NCBI GenBank assembly: GCA_013398955.1
Contig: VWPU01012738.1
Location: 21,226 to 85,225, forward strand
Length of the DNA: 64,000 bases
Direction: 5' to 3'
DNA from: Callaeas wilsoni
Lineage: Eukaryota > Chordata > Aves > Passeriformes > Callaeidae
Shown: positions 12,899-23,500 of the stretch, one piece after another
Numbering within the stretch: position 1 is the first letter of the stretch
Layout of the letters: every line of letters begins with the position of its first letter
Program-made: the position numbers and the translations under genes
The notes under the pieces: model-generated
What the model was told of the DNA's origin: nothing
The model's database searches: none
The model's input: only the letters and a program-made list of their open reading frames with translations

Positions 12899-13395
12899 GA
12901 TCCCAAAAATCCTGCAGGCACAAAACTGGGATTTCAACACAAGGAGCAGAAGGGATCCCAAAAACCCTGCAGGCACAAGGCTGGGGTTTCAACACAAGGA
13001 GCAGAAGAGATCACAAAAACCCTGCAGACATAAAACTGGGATTTCAACACAAGGAGCAGAAGGGATCCCAAAAACCCTGCAGGGAAAAGGCTGGGGTTTC
13101 AACATGAGGAGCAGAAGGGATCTCAACAACCCTGCAGGCACAGAGCTGGGGTTTCAACACAAGGAGCAGAAGAGATCACAAAAACCCTGCAGACATAAAA
13201 CTGGGATTTCAACACAAGGAGCAGAAGGGATCCCAACAACCCTGCAGACACAAAACTGGGATTTCAACACGAGGAGCAGAAGTGATCCCAAAAACCCTGC
13301 AGGCACAGGGCTGGGATTTCAACACGAGGAGGTGAAGAAGGGATCTCAAAAACCCTGCAGACATAAAACTGGGACTTCAGCACCGACCCTGCAGA
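12899..13395. repeat. 55-bp minisatellite, about nine units, with three-unit higher-order pattern
   Basis: Units begin with 'gatccca' or 'gatcaca' at 12899, 12954, 13009, 13064, 13119, 13174, 13229, 13284 and 13342. The spacing is 55 bp except for one 58-bp unit. Each contains 'aaccctgcag', 'ctgggatttcaacac' and 'aggagcagaag'. Units 3 and 6 are identical over all 55 bases, and units 3, 6 and 9 share 'cagacataaaactggga', giving a higher-order period of 165 bp. Because 55 is not a multiple of three, the 175-codon frame across the array cycles through three peptide registers, a signature of repeat structure rather than a gene. Confidence 0.95.
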
Positions 13396-13409
13396 TCCCA
13401 GCAGGCTCC

Positions 13410-13821
13410 TGCTTGTTGTGGTGAAGGAACCAACCGGGGGGCCACAGGGCCTAGAAACAGAGGTTGGGTGTGCTGGTACCAAGGAGTGAAACTCCAGTTC
13501 TGTGAAGATGGCTTCTACCTTTGGTTTCCTAGGATTCCTGAGGGGTGGTTCTGTCTGCAGTTGACAGACACCTCTTGTGTCCCCTACGGGAAGGTGTCCT
13601 GACCTGTCCCACCCTTCTCCTCTTCCTATGGGTCCCTGTGGTGTCACCCCGCCCCCTTCCCTGCATCCTTATGAAGCCCTGATTACTGTGCCTTGCTCTC
13701 TTCGGCTTCCGGACCATTTGAGGGTGCTTCTACAATAAACCCTTGGATCACCGGCCGAGAGCCACCTCTGCGCAACTCATTTCTGGCCGCGCCTGGGCTA
13801 TCCAAAAGCCCCAGGCACGCT
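13410..13821 (+). mobile_element. Probable solo LTR of an endogenous retrovirus
   Basis: The segment is single-copy here, GC-rich and laid out like an LTR read on the plus strand. It starts with a TG-rich edge ('tgcttgttgtggtgaagg') and carries a polyadenylation signal AATAAA at 13734-13739 after 'gtgcttctac'. A short, GC-rich U5-like stretch follows, ending 'aagccccaggcacgct'. A 7-bp direct repeat AGGCTCC at 13403-13409 and 13822-13828 would fit a target-site duplication, although the right end would then be CT rather than the usual CA. No gag, pol or env sequence and no clear primer-binding site follow, so a solo LTR is favoured. The family is not recognised. Confidence 0.55.
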
Positions 13822-13828
13822 AGGCTCC

Positions 13829-15780
13829 GTGCCCTCCACCGCACGGGCTGGGAGGCTGGCTAGCGAGGCACCGAGGTGCCCCGGGGCGCCCATCCTTTGT
13901 GTGGGACACACCTGGACCAAGCTGCTGCCATCTCAGCCCAGCCAGCGTGCCGGCGGCGCATTTTAATATTAATATACCTGCTCCCTGGGCAGCAGCCCCA
14001 GCTGCACCCCTGTGATCCAAGGGCCCTTCCCTCTCGCCCAGCACTCGGGGAGCAGAGCGCACCCTTACACATGAGCGAGCAGGGAAGCAAAACCCATCCC
14101 CAAGCCCGGGGTTCATTTATGACCCAGTGTGAGACTCGCTTCTGCTGCCCTGCATGACCCCAAGCGCTGTTCCTGGTGCTGAGGCACCGGCAATGCCCAG
14201 GAGCCGTGGCAGGGCTGCACAGATGATGCCCGAATCCCAGCCCCAAAGCTCTCATCAAGTTCTCCAGGAAAATCTGCCCCGTCCCTCCCAGCACAGCCAA
14301 AAGTCACTGTGCTAAAAAGTGTTTCTCAGTGCTCTCAGCAGAGAGATTAAACATTAAAGCAGACAGCAGTGGTACAAAATATTAATGCAGCATTAATAAG
14401 TCCCTTATTATTACAAAATCGTATTAACCATTCACCTCAGCAAAATTCTTCTCTCATCTCCCTGCCTGCCTTCCATCACAGCAGCTGCTCTGTCTGATAC
14501 AGGCCAATTCCCCCTAACTTCATGTTGAATTTCCTCTTCCTAAAACACAAAAAAACACGGCACAGAAATCTCCACAGAAATCTATGAAGTGCTACACAAA
14601 GCTGGCAAATAAAGTGTATTACAGATTATTTCTCCCAGCCCAAACTGAGGTAAAACATTTGTATAAACAAAATGATAAATCAGAAGGACTTCCAGACAAA
14701 CATTTCTCCATTACCACTCACTGAGAAAAGCATCACAACACATCCAGTTACTGAACAGCTTGGAGAAATGTATTAGAAATATCCACTCTACTGAAAGAGG
14801 TTCACAGGGCAAGAGATTTTAGCAGGTGGGAAAAGAGATTCCCAGAGATCGATGGCAGCATTGCAACAACTCATTGCTGGTGACTTTTAAAACATTAAGC
14901 CAAGAGCCTTAAATAAATCCTCAGATATTCCTCAGAAATTCAAAATACTGAGTAACACTAATGCATTATCACCAGAGGGAGAAGGAAGTTGTAAAAATAG
15001 TTAATAGTCTAGTTATTTCATGTTTTTATCCACCTTATTTTGAAACTCTGAGTGCTGCTGTGCCGCTAACAAAAGCTACGATTTCTGTGTTAGCAAAGAC
15101 CCCGTCCCTGTCCTGGGGTGAGCACTCCAGAGGCATGGAAACAAAAGTCATTACGAGAAGAAGGAAATGATGGGCGACCCCAATCCTTGTGCAGTTTGAA
15201 AAGCACAAGCCCCACGAGCTCGAGGAGCTGGCAGCTGGCACTTGGGGCTGGCAGCTGCCAAGGAGCTGAGCTGTTTTAATCGTGGGCAGTGATTGATGGT
15301 GCAGCTGAGCCACTGAGGCTCGGGGACAATCTGGTGACAACAGAAACCATGGGGGGTCACTCAGTCCCGTCAGGTCCGTGGTGGGATGGAGGGAGCAGAG
15401 CTGCTTTCCCCTGCTCAATTACAGCACCTCGGAGGTGTGAATTCAGTGTTGGTTGTTGGAGCTAGGGGCACTCCTGTTGCCTGAACCAGGGGGTATCATC
15501 AGCTTGGAATTAGAAGGAAAAAAACCATTTTCCCTTGTATATACAGTTATGTGAAATTTTTCTTCTTTATGTCCCATATTTTACCAGCAGATTTCTGCAG
15601 AACACCCCAAAAGCTCGAGACTGAATTGATTAGGCAGGCAGATATTGCATCATCTTGACTCAAATACAGACAAATGGTCTTATTAATAATAATATAATCT
15701 AAAGAATATACTCCTGTCCCCCTTAGAATTAACTTTGTTCAGATCAGTGGGAATTTGGAGGCTCTGAAAAGAAGAATCAC
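13829..15780. other. GC-rich then AT-rich single-copy DNA
   Basis: The first 250-450 bp (to about 14280) are GC-rich, with several CpG and frames open on both strands, none with a recognisable domain. From about 14300 the sequence is AT-rich and non-repetitive. No gene or element is recognised. Confidence 0.55.
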
Positions 15781-15985
15781 CACTCACTCATGTCCCCAAG
15801 TGCCACATGCACACAGATATTAAATCCCTCCAGGGATGGGGACTCCACCACTGCCCCGGGCAGCTGTGCCAGTGTTTGACAACCTCTTCTGGCAGGAAAA
15901 TTTCCTAATATCCAACCCAAACCATCCTGGCACAAGTGAGGCCATTTCCTCTTGTCCTACCACTGTGGGACAAGCAGAAGGAAAA
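15781..15985 (-). mobile_element. CR1 LINE fragment, antisense, terminal part missing
   Basis: The plus strand shows 'tgtccccaagtgccacatgc', 'aaatccctccagggatgggg', 'actccaccactgccccgggc', 'tttcctaatatccaaccca' and 'gccatttcctcttgtcctac', the CR1 3' untranslated region in reverse complement. The terminal 60-70 bp of the CR1 sense strand (the 'gttggactcgatgatc' part) are absent or unrecognisable at the left edge, so a deletion probably removed the 3' end after insertion. Confidence 0.85.
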
Positions 15986-17834
15986 GAAGCTGAACATCTT
16001 CACGTGCCCATCTTTCAGTCTCTCAGGTGTGTAAATCACTGCCCATGAGGGATTTGATCTCCTTTCCAGCCAAATTAACTCTAAATTCCACAGGAGTGAA
16101 CACTTCTCCAAGGATTCTGTCTCACTGGGGTTTTTTTGGTGGGGTCCACTCACCAGGAGTTTTTGATGAGCAGCATAGAGGTAAAAAACCAACAGAGAAT
16201 AGGTGGGAAGGAAAAAAGGAAAAACAAACAAACAAAGAAGTTGGCCACAGGCACTTTTACCAGTCCCCATCCTAGAGGGTTGCGTCTGCTTCCTCACCAA
16301 ACCTGACTCAGAGAGGCATTTTGCTGATTCATTTTTTTTCCAGCTCCTACACTGTTTATAATCAGCAAATTCTTCATGGATTGAGACAAGAGCCTGATCC
16401 TCCAGGCTGCCCACAGCAGCTGACAGCCCGAGGGAAGTCAGTTCACCCTGGGAAACGCCTCTGACCAAAACACTTCATGTCTGTCCCACCTCTTCCTCTT
16501 CAGAGGAACTCTCCGTTTATTAGGAATTCGTCTAGGGCAGAGACGATTTTTGTGATACCACCAGATGGTCCAGTCCCACTTAAACCAGGAACAGCAAACA
16601 TCTCTCCAAACATCAGAGGGAGAAGTTGGATGCTGTGATGTTCAGCCAGGAAAACTCCACCGGGCCCAGCAGCCATGGGCCAAGCTGAACTTCTGCTATG
16701 AAGCCTCCAAAGCTAAAAAGCTGCTCCACCAGGATTTAAGGAGCCTTATCTTACATTTTTTGGGACCTAAAGGAAGGAAATTGTATTGGGAAGGAGTTGA
16801 TTCTTCTCATTTTCCCTACATGTGCAGTGCCTGAAAGCTCCCAGCTGGGGAATAAGCGCAGAAGGAAAATAAAAGCAGTGGTTTTGCTGTTACAGGAATT
16901 TTTCCATGAGAAAGAATCCAGCAAGGGACTGCTCTCCACCTTACTGTGTCCACACGGAGCTTTTTCCACATCCTGCTCATATTTTTTCCCCCTCATTTTC
17001 CTTCCATTGCTCCATCACAAAGCTGAGTGACAAGAGCACTGTTCCCACTCACAGGTAACACCTTCTATTACCAAGCCACCGCTCCACTCCTCCAATCCCC
17101 TTCCTACAACTCCCTTCAACCCAGGAATGGCAAAATTCAGTGGGAAACCATCCCGAGGTGCAAATGGGAAACCTCCTTCCTACAGAGCTGCTTCCCAAAG
17201 CACAGGAGAAAGCAACACCCAGCTCTCCCCTTGAGGCTCACACAGAGACCCAGGGGGCTCCTGGCACAGGCACAGATCCTGGGAATACTCAGAGCTGCTG
17301 GAATAACTGAGTTTAGCAGCCCTGGGCAGGACATCTCCCTCCTGCAGCAGCCACCAGACAGTAACATCTCAAGGGGATGAAAAACACCCTCAAACTCCTG
17401 TTCAGAGAAAGACTTTTGCAGGAAAAAAGAAAACCAAAGCACAAACCAAACTCCTTACCTCGAAAGCAGCAATTGTCCCATGGCCAGGAGCAGGCCAGCA
17501 GGAGCACCCCAACCTCCTGTGTGCTCCACACCCCCCAAAAACACCTGCACCTCCTCCTCCCTTCCTTCTCTGCTAAATGCCCTTCCCGGAGCACCTCCCC
17601 TCCAAGGGGCAGCAGCTCCCGGGCTGCAGCACAGGTGGCCCACAGGTGGGAGGGATAACCGAGGGAATTCCTGCAGCTGCAGGGAATTCCGGGCACCCTC
17701 CTGCCCACAGCCCTCCTGGAAGGGCAGAGAGCACCTGCACAGTCCCTCCTGACGCCCTGCAGGGTGCACTTAAGAATGAATGCTTGGATCTGAGTGGAAT
17801 AACGGGAAATTCCATGGGATCTCGGGAGGTTTAG
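15986..17834. other. Single-copy non-coding DNA, GC-rich at right end
   Basis: No gene is recognised. The block at about 17210-17770 is GC-rich and leaves long overlapping frames open on the minus strand. None matches a known domain and they disagree in frame. A short A-rich tract with AAAC repeats lies at about 16210-16235. Confidence 0.55.
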
Positions 17835-17915
17835 CGAGACCAGGTGTTGTACCCCACTCTGGATTCCCACAAGAGGGACATCAACGTGTTGGAGGAGGCC
17901 ACCAGTGTTCCACCA
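17835..17915 (+). mobile_element. Possible decayed internal CR1 piece, sense
   Basis: The string 'ggtgttgtaccccactctgg', then 'attcccacaagagggacatc' and 'aacgtgttggaggaggcca', resembles the CR1 ORF2 end that encodes the motif ending VQFW followed by 'aagaaggacat' and 'gagcgtgtcc'. There is no attached 3' tail. The match is by eye and weak. It is followed by a tiny 11-bp duplication 'ccagtgttcca'. Confidence 0.35.
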
Positions 17916-20277
17916 GTGTTCCAATATTCCAGAAGATCTTGGTGAAGAAGTTTTTCTGTTTATGTTTCTATTTTTTGTCCCTCTCTGAGTTTTGCTGTGT
18001 GACAGAATGGCTTTAAAATTTCATTATTTCCTTTCTCTCTCTCACCCCGACCCCCTGATATTTGTGTTATTGATCCACACTTCTGCTCAGCCTCACACCC
18101 AACACTTTTTCCTAAGTGGAAAATCTCTCTCGTTTACTGAGGTCTCCAGTTTCAAACCACAGCCAAACACATCTCAGAGAGCTGATTCCTTAAATAACAC
18201 CATTGCAGGGGAAAAAAAATAAATTAATTCCCTTTACAAAGCTCCTCATGGAGGGCACGTTGAGTCTTCTGAAGGCTCCATGACCTGAATTGTCTGCAAA
18301 TTCCAAAGGTCTCAGGGTCGCTTGAAATGCTGATTCCTCTCCCAGACCAGGAGTGGTTATTGATAAATTTGGGTCTAAATTTGAAGGGGTTTTTATGTCC
18401 CCTCGGCTTCCCCTTTTTTCAGATCCTTCCTTTTTTTCATTGTCATGCAGGGAAGTCAAACTCCTGCACTGTGAAATTGCAAACGGTTTCCATGGAGATG
18501 ATTAATATGTTCATAAATCCCCAATAATTCATTCACTGCGGGACCACTCAGGGTGAAATGTTGGCTGGGAAGTGAAGATGCCTTTAAAACCAGACCTTTT
18601 TTTCCCTTTTTATAATAACCCAAATAAAGAAACAAAACAATTAAATAAGTGCAACATGAATATTTAAAATTATTGCATCTCCTTTATGGTGTTCAGGCCT
18701 CATCCCAACAGGTGCCCTTTAGGATTTTAGCCTTAAAAAATGTTAAGGAACATCTTGTCATCAAACCCTTCAATAATTAAAAGGTGAAACAAGCTGTTCA
18801 ATGATAATTAAGGCGTGTAGATGGTGGATGGCTGTTATTTACATAATTCCATCCTGTGAGAGGCACTTTGGGGCAGCTGGTTGGCAATAATCCCCGTTCA
18901 AGGTCAGGATCGTGCCTTAAATAACAGCCCAGGTATGGCAGGAATCACCTCCTGCCTGATGGAACTCGTGGCAAACACTGGTTTTTGACGGACACCGGTG
19001 CAGACAATCCCGTCCTCAGCCAGGACTGAGCCTTTCCAAAGAGTTTAAAGGGAACTGGAGCAGCTGTCAATCCTTTGGAACAGCCCTATTTTAAATAAGT
19101 CAGGGTTTTACCTAGACTCAAACACAAACAGAGACACAAAATTAACCATATTGGGCTTTCACTCTATTTGACCTAAAATTAATAAAAGAACTGTTAATAG
19201 GGGGAAAAAAAGAGAGTCAGTGGTCACATCAGCACATAATTATTAAAGAGGAAATAAAAATACCTGAGAGCTTTCACACATTTTACGTTTTTTATTGCAT
19301 CTCCTCTTTAATGAATCATTTTCTACTAAAGCTGTGTTGATAAAATTCACCCAAACATCCTGGGATGTGAGAGACAAGCGGAGCTTCTCCACTTAATATA
19401 GACCTCTCAGCTGATGGCAGCGCTGGAAAAACTCATTTCAAAGCACACGAGGAGAGATGAAGGGCTGCATGTGGGAGATGAAAACGCTCATCCCGGCCCA
19501 GACTCTCCGAAGAAGCAGAAGCAATTAATTTTAATTAGATTAATTAAAAGTCATTTGAAAATCTTGCGCTGCACTTTTGACACCCTGGCTCCTGGTTACC
19601 TGGTTTGACCCCAGGAGGTCTCGGGAGGTTTGGGGCAAAACTTGGGACTGAAGTGGCAGGAAATGAATTTGTTCATCAGCTCATTCTGAAGTGACAAAAA
19701 GCATCCCAGAGTGACCTCACACAGGTCCATTTGCCAGCCTGGCTCTGTGCAAAAACCTTGTGGTGCCTCCCCACGGAAGATTTAAGGGAGACACTCAAGG
19801 CCAGGATGAGGCAAATCCCATTCCCTGTCAGAAGAAAAGGCTGGAACCAACACCTTGGACCCTCTGGATCCAAATCAATCCTGTTTTCTGCAAGTCTGAG
19901 AGACTTTGGGAGAGGTCTGGTTGTAGGAGAGCTGGGAGAAATACGGTGAGCAGCTGGAGGTGTGGTTTTATTTTAATAATACAAAACTCTGAAAGTCTGA
20001 GGAGTGGCAACACAAACTCTGCCATTCAAATTCTACAGGAATAAACTCCCGCAGAAATTCCCAAATTACATTGGCACGACTCCACAGAGCTGCAGCAGCA
20101 TAGGATTTCCCTCCTACTGGAGCAAATGGAGATTGTTACAAAAGTAAAATCACTCTGGAGTTGCAGTGTCCTTCCCCTCACAGTGCATATATAAATACAT
20201 TGCCAGTGTAAGGGCAATGTAATCAAACTGAAATATATTCCTGTTTGACACTTTCATCTGCTTTCTCCTGTTCCTTT
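17916..20277. other. Single-copy AT-rich non-coding DNA
   Basis: No gene or named repeat is seen. An exact 10-bp inverted repeat, TTAAAGAGGA at 19243-19252 and TCCTCTTTAA at 19302-19311, lies in an AT-rich block. Frames here are short and share no features with known proteins. Confidence 0.6.
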
Positions 20278-20582
20278 CCACTGGAGAAGGACTTTTCACA
20301 AGGGCACGCAGTTGGAGGGTGAGGGGGAATGGTATTAAAACGAAGCAGGGTAGATTTTGATTAAATATTAGGAAAAAATTGTTCCTGTGAGAGGGGGAGG
20401 CCCTGGCACGGGGTGTCCAGAGAAGCTGTGGCTGCCCCTGGATCCCTGGAAGTGCCCAAAGCCAGGCTGGACAGGGCTGGGAGCAGCCTGGGATGGTGGA
20501 AGGTGTCCCTGCCATGGCAGGGGGTGCAATGGGATGATCTTGAAGGCCCCTTCCATTCCGTGACTCAATGACTCCTTCAAAC
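20278..20582 (+). mobile_element. CR1 LINE 3'-end copy, sense
   Basis: The sense strand reads 'ggagaaggacttttcacaag', 'gggggaatggtattaaaac', 'gtagattttgattaaatatt', 'ccctggatccctggaagtgc', 'ggtgtccctgccatggcagg' and 'gatgatcttgaaggcccctt', ending in 'ccattccgtgactcaatgac', a decayed octamer tail. It is 5'-truncated just upstream of the 3' untranslated region. It belongs to the subgroup with 'ggacagggctgggagcagcc', also seen at 34.8, 51.9 and 60.9 kb. Confidence 0.95.
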
Positions 20583-23500
20583 CGCTGATTCCATGGAATT
20601 CCAAGCCGCACAGGAAAAGAGAGTTCACACCTGGCAGCTTATTTCCAGCCCTGAGAGCGGATTCTCTGTTTCAAACCCGTTCTCATGCTCCTGCACCGCA
20701 TTCACAGCAGCAACACAGAGCTGCCTGTTAGCACGGAGCGCAGCGGTTTTGGGACCAACGGGTGGGGAGAGGGATAAATTCCGTGGTGCCTCAAAGTCAG
20801 CGAGGGCAGCAGCTGCTCTGGCTCCAGCCCTGCGCCTGCTGCAGTGGAGCAGGGCCAGGGAGACTCCTGCTCTGCCCGTGGGCTCTCATCCATGAGGTTT
20901 GGATGGGGGCTGGAGCTCCTGGCCCGTGGATGAACGGCAGATCCGAGCCCCAGCTGCAGTTCAGCGCTGTGCTGGGTGACCCAGCTGCCGTGCCAGGAGC
21001 GGGGAGCAGCCTCCGCATCCAGCAGGAGCCTACAAAACACAGCCCAAAGGGGGCTGCACCTGAGCCACGCTCGTTTGGGAGCATCCCATCGACTGCACGG
21101 ACAGGGGATGGGGCCCTTCCAAAGCACAGAATTCCAAAATCCCAGCTAAAGAAGACATTTATTAAAAAGCCTAAATTATTCTCTTTTCTAAGGCTTTTAA
21201 CTTCTCCACTTAGAACCTGACCTTGGTTCAGCCTGTCAGATTCCTTAAGTTTTCCTACCTAAAAATGTAGGGAATCCACCCTTTATCCTAGGATCACATT
21301 CCCAAAACTTCCCATTGAGGTGTGATAAGGACACACTCCTAATTAAGCCAGCACTTTCTAAGAAGCATTAAAGCTGTTCAGGATCCATTAATTCCCAGCT
21401 TGGAATGACTCTGGGAAGTTCCTTATCTCCATCCCTCATTGATAGGGCTGAGCTGTGGCACAAACCACAAATGGAAATCCAATTCCTGGCACCACTCAGC
21501 TGGGCTTGGATCATGGAACCACCTCAAGCAGTCAATAGCACGGAATTAACTGCAATAAATGCTCTTTCTGCTGGTAATTGTTTCAGGTTCAGGCCTGGGT
21601 TATCCACTGTTGTGAGGAAAATCTGCAGGATTCCCGAAATAGGCTCGAGCAGCTCGGTGAAGAGAGAAGGCTTTGGAAAATCTTGCTCCAGTTTGGATTG
21701 ATCCTTAATTTTACAGCTTTGTGTTCTTCTCGATAAGCTGGGTTGTTTTGTGACTCAAAGTCTTCATTCTCTCAGCACCAAGTGACTTCTGTAAATGTAA
21801 TTTTTACTGGGCAGGTTGTCTAAGATCTCCTGTTCTGCCTAAATCTGATTTCTATTGCTAATTTTTTTTCTGGTTTTTGCAGCTTTTTTCCTTGCCTATA
21901 TTAAAGACCAACAACAAACAAACTCAGCTTTAATAGCATGCAAAATTTGGCTTTCATGAAGAGAGACAAGGATGCTGTTTAACCCTTCCAGAAAAAATAA
22001 AAGAAGGGTTGAGTTCCCTCCTTAAGTTTCTCAGCAAATCTTAATCAAACCCATGAGAGAAAAACAACAAAAAGTTTTATAGCATTTAAAAAAAATAAAT
22101 CCACAAATTCCAAGTCGTTTTCCACCTCTTCTCCAGCCCAGTTTCATTTAGGTAGGTGGGATCTGTGGGCTTCCTGCAAAATAAAGTACTTTTAGCAATT
22201 TTTTATGACAAGATGAAATTCATCCTCGTTGGTACCTCAGCATTGCCTGAGCTGTGGAGAAGTTGCCACTCAGAGAGAGAATTTTAGGTCTAATGACCTC
22301 CACCAAGAGGAAAATGTGTCCTTACAAGTATAAAGTGAGCAGCAAATACATTTATTATAACAAATCACCCAATAATATGGCCAGCACAAGGAGATTTGGT
22401 GCTGGGATGACACAATATCATTTCAAAGAGAAAATACAATTCTTATCAACCACCCAGCAGCTTTTAAAACAGATTTACTGACGGGGATAAGCTGAGTGTA
22501 AAACAAGGAGCTTGTAGTCTGCTGCTCCTTCCATATTTTATTTATAGACTCCCCAGTTTGCCAGTTAACCACCCAGTCTGTCTTGGAAATGTTTAATAAA
22601 ACTGCTGCTCTCTCCTAGTTCATTTTGCTGGCTGAAGTTCCTTGAGTTGTTGCTCCCAAAATTGGACACTTGATGATTTTTGAGGACAATGACTGCTGAC
22701 TGCTCACCTCAAACGGGCAGAGAAAATAATTGTTATTCACTTTTATGCTTTCATTTCTTTTTCCTGTCTTCAAACACTGTCTCCTAATGTGTCTTGAAAA
22801 TACGTAATTTTAGGAATGGAACGAGTTATGATCTCCTGTCCAAGGGCTGATATTGAAATGTGCTTGATGGTCACAGGCTCCAGAAGGAGAAAAGGGAATT
22901 AAGCATCTGGGTCAGCCCTGGATCCTGGGCCTGATGGAATTATCCTCTCGGATGGTTTTTGAAAGACTAAATGAGGCTGCACCAAAAAATGCAAACTTTT
23001 TAGTCAATGTTTCTCTTTAATGCAGCACTGCACACTCTCCTTTGCACTGACAAGGAAGGGGATGAAGACACCAACAATGACAGCTCTTCCTGGGTCTCCA
23101 GGAGCCATTAAAAATCCCACGGGGACTGCAGAGGATTGAATTAAACCAAAGGGAAAAACTGACCCTCGAACTGTAAAACGAGCTACCAGAAGCAGGGAGA
23201 GGGCTGTGATTACCAGGAGTGGGTTTCTATTTGTGCTCCCACGCCGAAAACTTTTTGGCCAACCCTAGATGTGGTTATTTGATCCCAAAGCATTCCCAGC
23301 TACTGCATCGCTCTGCCAAAGGTGGGTGAGTTCCCTGCATCAAATTCCCGTGTAAATTTTCAGGAAAAAATGGGCCTGTAGAAATCTTGGATTTCATTTT
23401 AATTTTTTTTCCCTACAAATCTTTACAGAAGAGTTGGATTGGCACCAGATCAGCAGTTGGAAGAGAAAGTCAGAATAGGATATGGGGGCCTGAACCGGGT

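Noticed and set aside
12897..13424. 175-codon frame as a repeat protein
   Set aside because: The 55-bp unit cycles through all three frames, so the peptide repeats only every 55 residues. The frame is open because the units lack stops.
17313..17924. GC-rich minus-strand frames ending at a donor-like 'cgaggtaagg' near 17460
   Set aside because: Overlapping frames of 80-203 codons disagree in register, no domain is seen, and no matching acceptor or neighbouring exon is visible.
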